Positions 1 to 9,145 of a stretch of DNA of 34,231 bases are shown here, piece after piece; within the stretch, counting starts at the first letter, position 1, and every line of letters begins with the position of its first letter. Origin of the DNA: Burkholderiales bacterium (GTDB lineage Bacteria > Pseudomonadota > Gammaproteobacteria > Burkholderiales > Burkholderiaceae_C); contig CANHVY010000040.1 in NCBI GenBank assembly GCA_947464185.1, positions 1-34,231 of the forward strand, written 5' to 3'. A model generated the notes under the pieces. That model ran no database searches. It was given only the letters and a program-made list of their open reading frames with translations, and was not told the origin of the DNA. The position numbers and the translations under genes were made by a program.

Positions 1-546
1 GAGTTCAGTGCCCAGGGCTTGCGCCTCATCGAGGTGGACAAGGCCGACCTGGTGGACCTGCCCGACCTGGTCGATCTGGTGGCCGGTCGGCCGGAGAAGT
101 TCATCGTCTACTGCGACGACCTGAGCTTCGACGACGGCGAACCCGGCTACAAGGCGCTGAAGTCCATCCTGGACGGCTCGGTCTCGCAGTCGAGCGACAA
201 CGTGCTGATCTACGCCACCAGCAACCGCCGACACCTGCTGCCCGAGTACATGAAGGAGAACCTGTCCTACCAGCACACCGAGGACGGCGAGGTGCACCCC
301 GGCGAAGGCGTGGAAGAGAAGATTTCGCTCTCGGAACGCTTCGGCCTGTGGATCAGCTTCTATCCGTTCACGCAGGCCGAGTACCTGGCCATCGTGGGGC
401 AATGGTTGCGGGCGTTCGGACAGCCGGAAGAAGCGATCGCCGCCGCTCGCCCCGAGGCCCTGATCTGGGCGCTGGAGCGCGGCTCACGCTCGGGCCGTGT
501 GGCCCAGCAGTTCGCCCGCGACTGGGCTGCGCGTGAACATGGTTGA
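1..546 (+). CDS. DUF815-family AAA+ ATPase, 3' part (5' end outside window)
   Basis: The reading frame is open from base 1 and ends at a TGA at 544-546, so only the C-terminal ~181 residues are present. The visible part has a Walker B-like strand ending in acidic residues (FIVYCDDLSFD), then a sensor-1-like strand (VLIYATSNRRHLLP), an SLSERFGLW segment and a C-terminal arginine-rich helical lid. This order is typical of the DUF815 group of AAA+ ATPases, whose cellular role is not well defined. The Walker A motif would lie upstream of the window. The stop overlaps the start of the next gene (ATGGTTGA), implying translational coupling to the Nudix gene. In related genomes I recall this pair lying close to secA-argJ. 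The family call is fairly secure; the function is unknown. Confidence 0.85.
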   Translation, partial: EFSAQGLRLIEVDKADLVDLPDLVDLVAGRPEKFIVYCDDLSFDDGEPGYKALKSILDGSVSQSSDNVLIYATSNRRHLLPEYMKENLSYQHTEDGEVHPGEGVEEKISLSERFGLWISFYPFTQAEYLAIVGQWLRAFGQPEEAIAAARPEALIWALERGSRSGRVAQQFARDWAAREHG

Positions 547-994
547 TCAGGTCACGGTGGTGGATGGCGGGTCCAGTGCTGCGCGCCGGCCCGTGGACGT
601 GGCGGTGGGGGTGCTGATCGACCCCGAGGGCCGTTTCCTGCTGACCAGTCGGCCCGTGGGCAAGGCTTATGCCGGCTACTGGGAGTTTCCGGGAGGCAAG
701 GTCGAGCCGGGCGAATCCATCGAGCAGGCCTTGCGGCGCGAGTTGCAGGAGGAGATCGGCGTGACCATCGCCTCGGCCGAACCCTGGAAGGTGGAGATGT
801 TCGATTACCCCCACGCGCTGGTGCGTCTGCACTTCTGCCGCGTGCGTCTGTGGTCGGGCACCTTCGAGATGCGTGAGGGTCAGCAGATGGCCTGGGAAAC
901 GCTGCCCGTGCAGTCGGCCCCCGTGCTGCCGGGCACGTTGCCCGTGCTCGTGTGGCTGGCAGCCGAACAGGGCTTTGAAGGGGCCACGCATTAG
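539..994 (+). CDS. mutT: Nudix hydrolase, MutT-like (8-oxo-dGTP diphosphatase family)
   Basis: This 151-residue single-domain Nudix protein carries the full Nudix box at residues 53-75, from GKVEPGE through RELQEEIGV, with the catalytic/metal-binding glutamates at 68, 71 and 72. The preceding YAGYWEFPGG segment is characteristic of MutT-type enzymes, which hydrolyse oxidised dGTP to the monophosphate and so prevent mispairing during replication. Other Nudix substrates cannot be excluded. I chose the ATG at 539 because it overlaps the DUF815 stop and gives the usual MutT length. The frame extends upstream to 497, but that extra sequence resembles nothing in the family. hisI begins 12 bases downstream, so the gene is probably co-transcribed with the histidine genes. 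Confidence 0.85.
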   Translation: MVDQVTVVDGGSSAARRPVDVAVGVLIDPEGRFLLTSRPVGKAYAGYWEFPGGKVEPGESIEQALRRELQEEIGVTIASAEPWKVEMFDYPHALVRLHFCRVRLWSGTFEMREGQQMAWETLPVQSAPVLPGTLPVLVWLAAEQGFEGATH

Positions 995-1006
995 ACTCAT
1001 CGCCCC

Positions 1007-1447
1007 ATGAGCGAATCCACCGTACCCGTTGCCTGTTCTCCTTCCACCGCAGGGCCCGCCAACTGGCTGGACACCGTGCGCTGGGACGCTGACGGCCTGG
1101 TGCCTGTGATCGCGCAAGAGGTGGCCAGCGGCGACGTGCTCATGTTCGCCTGGATGAACCGCGAGGCGCTGGCCGCCACCGCAGCCCGCGGCGAGGCGGT
1201 GTACTACAGCCGCTCGCGCAAGCGCCTGTGGCACAAGGGCGAGGAGTCCGGCCACGTCCAGCAAGTGCACGAGATTCGCCTGGATTGCGACCAGGACGTG
1301 GTGCTGCTCAAGGTCACGCAACGTGGCCACGAGCCGGGCATCGCTTGCCACACCGGGCGCCACAGCTGCTTCTTTCTTCGCCATGAGGGGGGAGCCTGGG
1401 TCACCGTGGAGCCCGTGCTCAAGGACCCGGCGACCATCTACAAGTGA
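1007..1447 (+). CDS. hisI: Phosphoribosyl-AMP cyclohydrolase HisI
   Basis: HisI catalyses the third step of histidine biosynthesis, opening the purine ring of phosphoribosyl-AMP in the cytoplasm. The 146-residue protein has the family signatures: the LMFAWMN strand near residues 45-51, [16 protein letters not shown] at about 68-83, the Mg-binding CDQD at 94-97, and the zinc-binding cysteines C114 and C121 in [13 protein letters not shown]. About 18 extra N-terminal residues precede the conserved core. It is a stand-alone HisI, with HisE encoded separately immediately downstream in an overlapping frame. In many Burkholderiales hisI follows hisF. Here it follows a Nudix gene, so either the his operon is split or its upstream part has been rearranged. 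Confidence 0.96.
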   Translation: MSESTVPVACSPSTAGPANWLDTVRWDADGLVPVIAQEVASGDVLMFAWMNREALAATAARGEAVYYSRSRKRLWHKGEESGHVQQVHEIRLDCDQDVVLLKVTQRGHEPGIACHTGRHSCFFLRHEGGAWVTVEPVLKDPATIYK

Positions 1448-1812
1448 ACCCCAGTGAGCGCAACTTGACTTCCGATGACACCCTGGAACGCCTGGCCGCC
1501 GTGATCGAATCCCGCCGCGGCGGTGACCCCGACAAGAGTTACGTGGCACGCCTGTTCGCCAAGGGCCCCGACGCCATGCTCAAGAAGGTGGGCGAGGAAG
1601 CCACCGAGGTCGTGATGGCCGGCAAGGATGGCGATGCCGTCAAGCTCACCGCCGAGATGGCCGACCTGTGGTTCCACACCCTGGTGGTGCTGGCCGCCCA
1701 TGGCCTGAAGCCCGCTGACGTGCTGGCCGAGTTGCGCCGGCGTGAAGGGATGTCGGGCCTGGAAGAATTTGCGCTGCGCAAGGTGCGTCAGCGGGAGTCG
1801 GAGGAGTCATGA
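1444..1812 (+). CDS. hisE: Phosphoribosyl-ATP pyrophosphatase HisE
   Basis: HisE hydrolyses phosphoribosyl-ATP to phosphoribosyl-AMP, the second step of histidine synthesis, and so feeds HisI encoded just upstream. The 122-residue all-helical MazG-like protein shows the acidic motifs [10 protein letters not shown] (about 48-57) and EMADLWFH (71-78), which hold the catalytic Mg ions. The start is a GTG at 1444 that overlaps the hisI stop as GTGA, a classic coupling arrangement. The downstream TTG at 1465 would also keep the domain intact but loses the overlap. The 3' end overlaps hinT by ATGA. Confidence 0.95.
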   Translation: MNPSERNLTSDDTLERLAAVIESRRGGDPDKSYVARLFAKGPDAMLKKVGEEATEVVMAGKDGDAVKLTAEMADLWFHTLVVLAAHGLKPADVLAELRRREGMSGLEEFALRKVRQRESEES

Positions 1813-2156
1813 GCGCGGACCCTAACTGCATCTTCTGCAAGATCGTCGCCGGGCAGATCCCGTCGCGCAAGGTCCACGAAGACGAGCAGGTGCTCGCCTT
1901 CCACGACATCCACCCCTGGGCCCCGGTGCATGTGTTGATCATTCCCAAGCTGCACATTGCCACGCTGTCCGACGTGGGCCCCGAACACGCGGCCTTGCTC
2001 GGGCACATGCTGGGCCTGGCGCCGCGCCTGATGAAGCAACTGGGCGTGTCCAACGGCTTTCGCACCGTCATCAACACCGGCCCGGACGGCCTGCAGGAGG
2101 TCTACCACCTGCACATGCACGTGATGGGCGGTCCCCGGCCCTGGAGCAAGGGCTGA
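1809..2156 (+). CDS. hinT: Histidine-triad nucleotide-binding protein (HinT-like)
   Basis: This 115-residue HIT-family protein has the triad H100-L-H102-M-H104 near its C-terminus and the N-terminal [13 protein letters not shown] motif shared by HinT proteins (C7 and C10 could bind zinc). HinT enzymes hydrolyse purine nucleoside phosphoramidates and adenylated lysine in the cytoplasm. The start overlaps the hisE stop as ATGA, so it is translated from the his/Nudix transcript. The hisE-hinT-tatA order is familiar from betaproteobacteria. The gene is followed by a 94-base gap that contains the probable tatA promoter. Confidence 0.93.
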   Translation: MSADPNCIFCKIVAGQIPSRKVHEDEQVLAFHDIHPWAPVHVLIIPKLHIATLSDVGPEHAALLGHMLGLAPRLMKQLGVSNGFRTVINTGPDGLQEVYHLHMHVMGGPRPWSKG

Positions 2157-2217
2157 CCCGCCCGTGGCGGCTCGGGCGTTGCATCGACCCTGCCACGCAA
2201 CGGTCATGGGGCTCCCC

Positions 2218-2223
2218 TAGAAT
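2218..2223 (+). promoter_or_regulatory. Possible -10 element for tatABC
   Basis: A TAGAAT hexamer lies 27 bases before the tatA start, in the first real gap after the overlapping DUF815-hinT run. The same hexamer also precedes petA and tRNA-Thr in this window. I see no convincing -35 at the expected distance, so the call is tentative. Confidence 0.3.
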
Positions 2224-2250
2224 CCGCGATTCCTTCTGAGGAGAACGAAC

Positions 2251-2490
2251 ATGGGATCATTCAGCATCTGGCATTGGCTGATCGTGTTGCTGGTGGTGGT
2301 GCTGATCTTCGGCACCAAGAAGCTCAAGAACATCGGCGCCGATCTGGGCGGAGCGGTGAAGGGCTTCAAGGACGGCGTCAAGGGCGGCCAGGAAGCGGCA
2401 GATGCGCCCGCGGCGCCGGCGCAGCAAGTCACCACGGCCAAGACGGTGGACGCGCAGACCGTCGACGTCGAGGCCAAGACCAAGGGTTGA
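2251..2490 (+). CDS. tatA: Sec-independent protein translocase subunit TatA
   Basis: TatA oligomerises in the inner membrane to form the pore-like element of the twin-arginine translocase, which exports folded proteins. The 79-residue protein has a short N-terminal transmembrane helix (about 5-20), the hallmark F20-G21 hinge, then the basic amphipathic helix [20 protein letters not shown] and a loose Ala/Lys-rich tail. A good ribosome-binding site (GAGGAGAACG) sits just upstream and fixes the ATG at 2251. It is the first of three tat genes. A 112-base gap containing a stable hairpin separates it from tatB, whereas tatB and tatC overlap. Confidence 0.96.
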   Translation: MGSFSIWHWLIVLLVVVLIFGTKKLKNIGADLGGAVKGFKDGVKGGQEAADAPAAPAQQVTTAKTVDAQTVDVEAKTKG

Positions 2491-2531
2491 GTCTGTCGGG
2501 CGCCACTTTTCTCGGCGCTGCGCGGGTTGAA

Positions 2532-2549
2532 CGGCGCGTTGGCGCGCCG
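2532..2549 (+). other. GC hairpin in the tatA-tatB intercistronic gap
   Basis: A perfect 7-bp stem, CGGCGCG paired with CGCGCCG, closes a TTGG loop. It lies between the tatA stop and the tatB start. No T-run follows, so it is not a normal intrinsic terminator. It could protect the tatA 3' end or dampen read-through into tatBC. Confidence 0.5.
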
Positions 2550-2602
2550 GCCCGATGGGTGCCCTCGCGGCGCCATGGCCACCATTTAGCCCACTGCGTT
2601 CC

Positions 2603-3109
2603 ATGATCGACTTCGGCTTTGACAAGCTGGCGCTCATCGGCGCCGTGGCGTTGATCGTCATCGGACCTGAGAAGCTGCCCAAGGTGGCCCGCACACTGGG
2701 CCATCTGTTGGGCAAGGCGCAGCGCTATGTGGCGGATGTCAAGGCCGAGGTCAACCGCTCCATCGAGCTCGATGAGCTCAAGAAGATGAAGACCCAGTTC
2801 GAGGATGCGGCGCGCGACGTGGAAAGCAGCGTCAGCCAGCAGATGAACGAAGCCTCGTCGTCTTTCGAGAAGGACTGGGCGTCCATCGGCACATCGCTCG
2901 ACGGCAGTGCATCGTCTGCCGGCACCTCCACTTACGAGCCGCTGGCGTCGCCGCCACCGGAGTACCGCCACCCCCGCAAGAAGTGGCGCCTGAAGCGCGG
3001 TGCCACGCCCCAGTGGTACAAGCAACGCCAGGGCATCCGCACCAACGCGCAGTCGGGAGCCGCGCGCGTGGCGCGCTTCCGCCCCCCGGGCTTGAAGGCT
3101 CCCCGATGA
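2603..3109 (+). CDS. tatB: Sec-independent protein translocase subunit TatB
   Basis: TatB forms the substrate-receptor complex with TatC. The protein is 168 residues, starting [21 protein letters not shown], with one N-terminal membrane helix and the diagnostic [10 protein letters not shown] motif at 21-30. A long amphipathic/coiled helix follows (to about 100), then a Ser/Pro-rich tail. I use the ATG at 2603. An in-frame ATG at 2555 would add 16 residues that break the usual TatB N-terminus. The end overlaps tatC as ATGA. The C-terminal ~60 residues are basic and proline-rich and probably disordered. Confidence 0.95.
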   Translation: MIDFGFDKLALIGAVALIVIGPEKLPKVARTLGHLLGKAQRYVADVKAEVNRSIELDELKKMKTQFEDAARDVESSVSQQMNEASSSFEKDWASIGTSLDGSASSAGTSTYEPLASPPPEYRHPRKKWRLKRGATPQWYKQRQGIRTNAQSGAARVARFRPPGLKAPR

Positions 3110-3900
3110 GCACCCCCGACACCAAGGACGACGAGCTCGCCGGTACCGAGGCGCCCTTCGTCTCGCACCTGGTGGAGCTGCGTGACCGGCTGGTGCGGGC
3201 GCTGATCGCCGTGGTCGTGGCGTTCGTGGCGCTGGCCATCTGGCCCGGTCCCGCCGGCCTTTACGACCTGCTGGCCGAGCCCATGGTGGCGCACCTGCCC
3301 GAAGGCACCAAGCTGATCGCCACCAACGTGATCTCTCCCATCCTGGTGCCGCTGAAGATCACCCTGATGGCCGCCTTCCTGATCGCGCTGCCGGTGGTGC
3401 TCTACCAGGTGTGGGCTTTCGTGGCGCCTGGCCTGTATGCACACGAGAAGAAGATGGTGCTGCCGCTGGTGATCTCCAGCACACTGCTGTTCCTCCTGGG
3501 CGTGGCGTTCTGCTACTTCCTGGTGATTCCGGGCATGTCGAAGTTCATCCAGGCCTTTGCCCCCACCGCCATCACGGCGGCGCCTGACATCGAGCAGTAC
3601 TTTGGCTTCGTGCTCACCTTGTTCTTCGTCTTCGGCATCGCCTTCGAGGTGCCGGTGGCGGTGATCGTGCTCGCGCGCATCGGGGTGGTCACCATCGAGC
3701 AGCTGCGCAAGTTCCGCGGCTATTTCATCGTGGGCGCTTTCATCGTGGCCGCTGTGGTGACGCCGCCGGACGTGATCTCACAGCTGGCGCTGGCCGTGCC
3801 GATGTGCATCCTGTACGAGATCGGTATCGTCGCGGCCCAGGTGTTCATCAAGCACACCAAGGCGCCTGACAACGCGGACGACAACACCAAGGCGGCTTGA
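3106..3900 (+). CDS. tatC: Sec-independent protein translocase subunit TatC
   Basis: TatC is the polytopic receptor that recognises twin-arginine signal peptides. The 264-residue protein has the conserved cytoplasmic N-terminus with [13 protein letters not shown] (about 21-33), six hydrophobic segments, and conserved loop sequences such as [12 protein letters not shown] and the [20 protein letters not shown] segment. The start at 3106 overlaps tatB. The gene ends 10 bases from the convergent protease gene, with no terminator visible in between. The Rieske protein encoded at 7085-7681 is a plausible substrate. Confidence 0.97.
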   Translation: MSTPDTKDDELAGTEAPFVSHLVELRDRLVRALIAVVVAFVALAIWPGPAGLYDLLAEPMVAHLPEGTKLIATNVISPILVPLKITLMAAFLIALPVVLYQVWAFVAPGLYAHEKKMVLPLVISSTLLFLLGVAFCYFLVIPGMSKFIQAFAPTAITAAPDIEQYFGFVLTLFFVFGIAFEVPVAVIVLARIGVVTIEQLRKFRGYFIVGAFIVAAVVTPPDVISQLALAVPMCILYEIGIVAAQVFIKHTKAPDNADDNTKAA

Positions 3901-3910
3901 CGGCCTAAAG

Positions 3911-5056
<1,146 letters not shown>

Positions 5057-5098
5057 CGCCTGAAAGAACTCAAAGACCTGAAGGACCCGAAATACCGT

Positions 5099-5848
5099 AT
5101 GGCCCACCGTTTGGAGATCGAGTCGTTCTTGCGCGAGCTGTTGTCGGTGGATCGCTTCAAGGATTATGGGCCGAACGGTCTGCAGGTTCAGGGCACTGAT
5201 CAAGTCCGCAGATTAGCCTCGGGCGTCACTGCCAGCCTCGCCTTCATCGAGGCTGCCATCGACGCAGGAGCCGACACTTTGCTGGTCCATCACGGCCTGT
5301 TCTGGCGCGGCCATGACGGGCGTCTGACCGGCTGGTTGCGCGACCGCGTGGCCCGCCTGATCCGCGCCGACATCAACCTGCTGGCCTACCACCTGCCGCT
5401 GGATGCCCACCCCGTGCTGGGCAACAACGCGCAGCTCGGGCTGCGACTGGGGTGGCAGGCGCAGGAAAGGTTTGGCGATCAGGACCTGGGTTTTCTGGGG
5501 CAGGTGGAGCAGCCAGTGGAGCTGACGCATCTCAGGACGCAGGTGCTGTCGGTCCTGGGTCGTGAAGCCGTGTGCGAACCCGGGGACGGTCGCCCTCTGC
5601 GACGCCTGGCCTGGTGCACGGGGGGCGCACAGAGTTACTTCGAGGCCGCCATCGCCGCAGGGGCCGATGCTTTCCTCACGGGCGAGATTTCGGAGCCTCA
5701 GGCACACCTGGCCCGCGAGACCGGGGTGGCCTTCCTGGCCTGCGGTCACCACGCCACCGAGCGCTTCGGCGCGCCGGCCGTGGCGGCCGCGGTGGCCGCG
5801 CGGTTCGGCCTGGAGCATGTCTTCATCGACGTGCCGAACCCGGCATGA
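5099..5848 (+). CDS. Nif3-like dinuclear metal-centre protein (YbgI/DUF34 family)
   Basis: This 249-residue protein of the Nif3/YbgI family forms toroidal hexamers with a two-metal site. Proposed roles include GTP cyclohydrolase-like or other metal-dependent hydrolysis, but the physiological reaction is unsettled. Metal-site motifs are visible: HHG at 64-66, YHLPLDAH (97-104), a GGAQ loop, TGEISE (194-199) and GHHATERFG (216-224). The N-terminal DYGPNGLQVQG is also characteristic. The start at 5099 gives the family's usual N-terminus. It is divergent from the serine protease and overlaps the PdxA-like gene by 4 bases (ATGA). Confidence 0.92.
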   Translation: MAHRLEIESFLRELLSVDRFKDYGPNGLQVQGTDQVRRLASGVTASLAFIEAAIDAGADTLLVHHGLFWRGHDGRLTGWLRDRVARLIRADINLLAYHLPLDAHPVLGNNAQLGLRLGWQAQERFGDQDLGFLGQVEQPVELTHLRTQVLSVLGREAVCEPGDGRPLRRLAWCTGGAQSYFEAAIAAGADAFLTGEISEPQAHLARETGVAFLACGHHATERFGAPAVAAAVAARFGLEHVFIDVPNPA

Positions 5849-6921
5849 CAGCCGTACCGCCGATGGATCGCGCGCAGGGCACCCAACGTGTGTACGGCGC
5901 GACGGTGCCCCTGGCCCTGACGATGGGGGACGCTGCCGGCATCGGCCCGGAGTGCATCGTCAAGGCCTGGCAGGCGGGGGCCCTGGAGCACGTGGTGGTG
6001 ATCGGCGACGTGCAGGTGATGCGGCGCGCGGCGCGCCAGGTGGGCGGTGCGCAGCCCATCGTGGCCCGCATTGATCATCCTTCAGACCTTTCCCACGCGC
6101 CCGAGGGTTGCCTGTGCGTCGTCGAGCCTTCCGGGCTGCCCATGGGCCTGGCTGAACTGCCCATGGGCCGGGTGGACGCACGCTGTGGGGCGGCGGCGGC
6201 GCTTTGCATCGAATCGGCGGTGGCCTGGGTGGGGCAAGGCGCGTGCGCGGCCATCGTCACGGCGCCCCTGCACAAGGAGGCGCTGTCCGCCGCCGGCATC
6301 GGCTACCCCGGCCACACGGAGATGCTGCAGGCACTGGCAGCCGGGCCGCAGGGCTTGCCGCCGGTGCGGATGATGCTGGCCAATGAGGAGCTTCGGGTGG
6401 TGCTGGTGACCATCCATCTGGCCCTGCGCAAGGCCGTTGATGCCGTGACCTTCGACGCTGTGCTGGAAACCCTGCGCATCGCCCACCAGTCCAGCGCGCT
6501 GTGGGGGCAGCCGGCCCCGCGTATTGCGGTGGCGGGCCTGAATCCGCACGCGGGCGAAGGTGGCTTGTTCGGCGACGAGGAACTGCAGGTCATCGGCCCG
6601 GCCATCCAGGCCGCCCGCGACGCTGGGGTCAACGCCACAGGCCCATATGCCCCGGACACCGTCTTCATGAGGGCGCGCCATGCCCCCGGGCACCCGGGTG
6701 AATTCGATCTGGTGGTGGCGATGACGCACGACCATGGCCTCATCCCCGTCAAGTACCTGGGGGTGGAGCAGGGCGTGAACGTCACGCTGGGCTTGCCCTT
6801 CGTGCGCACCAGCCCGGACCACGGCACCGCCTTCGACATTGCCGGCACGGGTCGCGCAGACCCGGCCAGCCTGCGGGCTGCCCTGCGTGCGGCTTGGCGG
6901 CTGACCGGCTCGGGTGCCTGA
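5845..6921 (+). CDS. pdxA: PdxA-family 4-hydroxythreonine-4-phosphate dehydrogenase-like protein
   Basis: This 358-residue metal- and NAD-dependent dehydrogenase is of the PdxA family; canonical PdxA oxidises 4-phosphohydroxy-L-threonine in pyridoxal phosphate synthesis. The glycine-rich start TMGDAAGIGPE (26-36) is present. The three expected metal-ligand histidines are H191 (TIHLALR), H235 (NPHAGEGG) and H295 (THDHG), assigned by analogy with E. coli PdxA. The end, VNVTLGLPFVRTSPDHGTAFDIAG, is conserved. It differs from classical PdxA around the third histidine, where YHDQGLPVLK is replaced by THDHGLIPVK. That resembles the PdxA2 branch, which acts on D-threonate/erythronate-type phosphates, so the substrate is uncertain. 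No kinase of the DUF1537 type lies beside it. The ATG at 5845 is coupled to the Nif3-like stop; ATG 5863 is an alternative. Confidence 0.8.
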   Translation: MTAVPPMDRAQGTQRVYGATVPLALTMGDAAGIGPECIVKAWQAGALEHVVVIGDVQVMRRAARQVGGAQPIVARIDHPSDLSHAPEGCLCVVEPSGLPMGLAELPMGRVDARCGAAAALCIESAVAWVGQGACAAIVTAPLHKEALSAAGIGYPGHTEMLQALAAGPQGLPPVRMMLANEELRVVLVTIHLALRKAVDAVTFDAVLETLRIAHQSSALWGQPAPRIAVAGLNPHAGEGGLFGDEELQVIGPAIQAARDAGVNATGPYAPDTVFMRARHAPGHPGEFDLVVAMTHDHGLIPVKYLGVEQGVNVTLGLPFVRTSPDHGTAFDIAGTGRADPASLRAALRAAWRLTGSGA

Positions 6922-7018
6922 TCTGGGCGTGCCAGGGCGCAACCAGGGTGGGCCTGCGCAGCCCAGCCCCCCGCTTGGACAAGGCCGCTCCGTCAGGTCG
7001 GAGAAGACATCGGTCGGC

Positions 7019-7024
7019 TAGAAT
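7019..7024 (+). promoter_or_regulatory. Possible -10 element for petABC
   Basis: A TAGAAT hexamer lies in the 163-base gap upstream of petA. A TTGACC is found at 7031-7036 but lacks a matching -10 at 16-18 bases. The exact promoter is unresolved. Confidence 0.3.
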
Positions 7025-7084
7025 CCAGGGTTGACCCGTAGTTCGTTGCGAACACTGCGGCCAATTCAAATCTAGAGGGTTTCC

Positions 7085-7681
7085 ATGAGTGACGCTGTTG
7101 CCGACCCGGGCCGCCGGACCTGGATTGCGATCACGTGCGGTGCCGGTGCCGTGGGTGGTGCTGCCGTGGCCGTGCCGTTTATCAGCACGTTCACGCCGTC
7201 TGAGCGGGCCAAGGCGGCCGGCGCGCCTGTTCAGGTGGATATCTCGGCCCTGAAGCCAGGCGAGAAGCTCACCGTCGAGTGGCGCGGCAAGCCGGTGTGG
7301 GTGATGCGCCGCACGCCGGAGCAGCTGGAGTCCTTGAAAAAGACGGAGGCGCAAGTCGCTGACCCGGCCTCCGCCCGCACCCAGTACCCCACACCGGATT
7401 ACGCCAAGAACCCGCACCGCTCGATCAAGCCGGAGTTCTTCGTGGGCGTGGGGATCTGCTCGCACCTCGGTTGCTCGCCTTCGGACAAGTTCCAGACCGG
7501 CGCTCAGCCTTCGCTGCCCGACGACTGGGCGGGTGGCTTCCTCTGCCCTTGCCATGGCTCCACCTTTGACGTCGCCGGGCGCGTGTTCAAGAACAAGCCG
7601 GCTCCGGACAATCTGGAAGTGCCGCCGCACGTGTACCTGTCCGACACCCTGCTGCTGATTGGCGAGGACAAGAAGGCCTGA
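7085..7681 (+). CDS. petA: Ubiquinol-cytochrome c reductase Rieske iron-sulfur subunit
   Basis: This is the high-potential [2Fe-2S] subunit of the cytochrome bc1 complex, taking the first electron from ubiquinol at the Qo site and passing it to cytochrome c1. The protein is 198 residues. Cluster ligands are C125 and H127 in CSHLGC and C154 and H157 in CPCHGS, with C130 and C156 forming the stabilising disulfide. The N-terminus carries paired arginines (GRRTWIAI) before a Gly/Ala-rich membrane helix (about 13-33), consistent with Tat-dependent insertion of the folded domain. The Tat genes lie about 3.2 kb upstream. A GAGGG ribosome-binding site precedes the ATG. First gene of petABC. Confidence 0.96.
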   Translation: MSDAVADPGRRTWIAITCGAGAVGGAAVAVPFISTFTPSERAKAAGAPVQVDISALKPGEKLTVEWRGKPVWVMRRTPEQLESLKKTEAQVADPASARTQYPTPDYAKNPHRSIKPEFFVGVGICSHLGCSPSDKFQTGAQPSLPDDWAGGFLCPCHGSTFDVAGRVFKNKPAPDNLEVPPHVYLSDTLLLIGEDKKA

Positions 7682-7723
7682 GGGCTCATCGTTCTCTGAC
7701 AATCCGAATCACCCGAGGCAATC

Positions 7724-9124
7724 ATGGCTGAATTCAAGGAAGCACCAGCGGGCGCACCCGCAGCGCAGAAGCTGATGACGTGGGTCGACAACCGGTTTCC
7801 GGCGTCGAAGATGTACAAGGAACATCTTTCCGAGTACTACGCCCCGAAGAATTTCAATTTCTTCTATTTCTTTGGCTCACTGGCGATGTTGGTGCTGGTG
7901 ATCCAGATCGTCACCGGCATCTTCCTGGTGATGCACTACAAGCCGGACGCGAACCTGGCCTTCGCGTCCGTCGAGTACATCATGCGCGACGTGCCCTGGG
8001 GCTGGCTCGTGCGCTACATGCACTCCACGGGCGCTTCGGCATTCTTCGTCGTCGTGTACATGCACATGTTCCGCGGCATGCTGTACGGCAGCTACCGCAA
8101 ACCGCGCGAGTTGGTGTGGATCTTCGGTTGCGCCATCTTCCTGTGCTTGATGGCAGAGGCCTTCATGGGCTACCTCCTGCCCTGGGGTCAGATGAGCTAC
8201 TGGGGTGCCCAGGTGATCGTCAACCTGTTCGCCGCCGTGCCTTTCGTTGGTCCGGACCTGGCCCTGCTGATCCGCGGTGACTACGTGGTGAGCGATGCCA
8301 CGCTGAACCGTTTCTTCAGCTTCCACGTGATTGCCATTCCTCTGGTGCTGCTGGGCTTGGTGGCTGCGCACATCATTGCGTTGCACGAAGTGGGTTCCAA
8401 CAACCCCGATGGCGTGGAAATCAAGGCCAAGAAGGACGAGAACGGCCGGCCTCTGGACGGCATTCCCTTCCACCCGTACTACACGGTGCACGACATCCTG
8501 GGCGTCTCGGTGTTCCTGCTGATCTTCAGTGCGGTGGTGTTTCTAGCTCCTGAGATGGGGGGTTACTTCCTGGAGTACAACAACTTCATCCCGGCCGACC
8601 CGCTGAAGACGCCGGCTCACATCGCGCCTGTTTGGTACTTCACCCCTTACTATTCGATGCTGCGTGCCGTCACAGACCCGATGGTCAACGTCTTTGTGGT
8701 GCTGGTGGGTGTGGGCGCTGCGGTCACGCTGCTGCTGGGCCGACTGACCAACACCGCGAAAGTGGTCGTGATCGTGGCCTCTGTGGTGTTCATCGGTCTG
8801 CTGAAGGTGTTTGATGCCAAGTTCTGGGGCGTGGTGGTCATGGGTGGTGCGGTGATCATCATGTTCTTCCTGCCTTGGCTGGACAACAGCGCTGCGAAGT
8901 CGATCCGCTACCGGCCGAACTGGCACAAGTGGATGTATGCCACCTTCGCCATCAACATGCTGGTGCTGGGCTACCTGGGCATCAAGCCCCCTTCAGACGT
9001 GGGCACGCTGGTTTCGCAAGTGGGCACGATCTTCTACTTCGGCTTCTTCCTGCTGATGCCCTGGTGGAGTCGCATCGGCGAGTTCAAGCCCGTGCCTGAC
9101 CGCGTCACCTTCCAGCCGCATTGA
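7724..9124 (+). CDS. petB: Cytochrome b subunit of the bc1 complex
   Basis: This 466-residue multi-helix membrane protein carries both b hemes and the two quinone sites. Heme ligands are recognisable as H100 and H114 in helix B (YMHSTGASAFFVVVYMH) and H201 and H216 in helix D. The Qi-side and Qo-side segments are conserved, but the Qo motif usually written PEWY reads PVWY at 302-305 in TPAHIAPVWYF. The protein is longer than mitochondrial cytochrome b, with extra C-terminal helices like other betaproteobacterial versions. The start follows a GAGG-type ribosome-binding site. petC begins 21 bases after the stop. Confidence 0.97.
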   Translation: MAEFKEAPAGAPAAQKLMTWVDNRFPASKMYKEHLSEYYAPKNFNFFYFFGSLAMLVLVIQIVTGIFLVMHYKPDANLAFASVEYIMRDVPWGWLVRYMHSTGASAFFVVVYMHMFRGMLYGSYRKPRELVWIFGCAIFLCLMAEAFMGYLLPWGQMSYWGAQVIVNLFAAVPFVGPDLALLIRGDYVVSDATLNRFFSFHVIAIPLVLLGLVAAHIIALHEVGSNNPDGVEIKAKKDENGRPLDGIPFHPYYTVHDILGVSVFLLIFSAVVFLAPEMGGYFLEYNNFIPADPLKTPAHIAPVWYFTPYYSMLRAVTDPMVNVFVVLVGVGAAVTLLLGRLTNTAKVVVIVASVVFIGLLKVFDAKFWGVVVMGGAVIIMFFLPWLDNSAAKSIRYRPNWHKWMYATFAINMLVLGYLGIKPPSDVGTLVSQVGTIFYFGFFLLMPWWSRIGEFKPVPDRVTFQPH

Positions 9125-9145
9125 TTGCCCCGGAGCCTTGCATCC

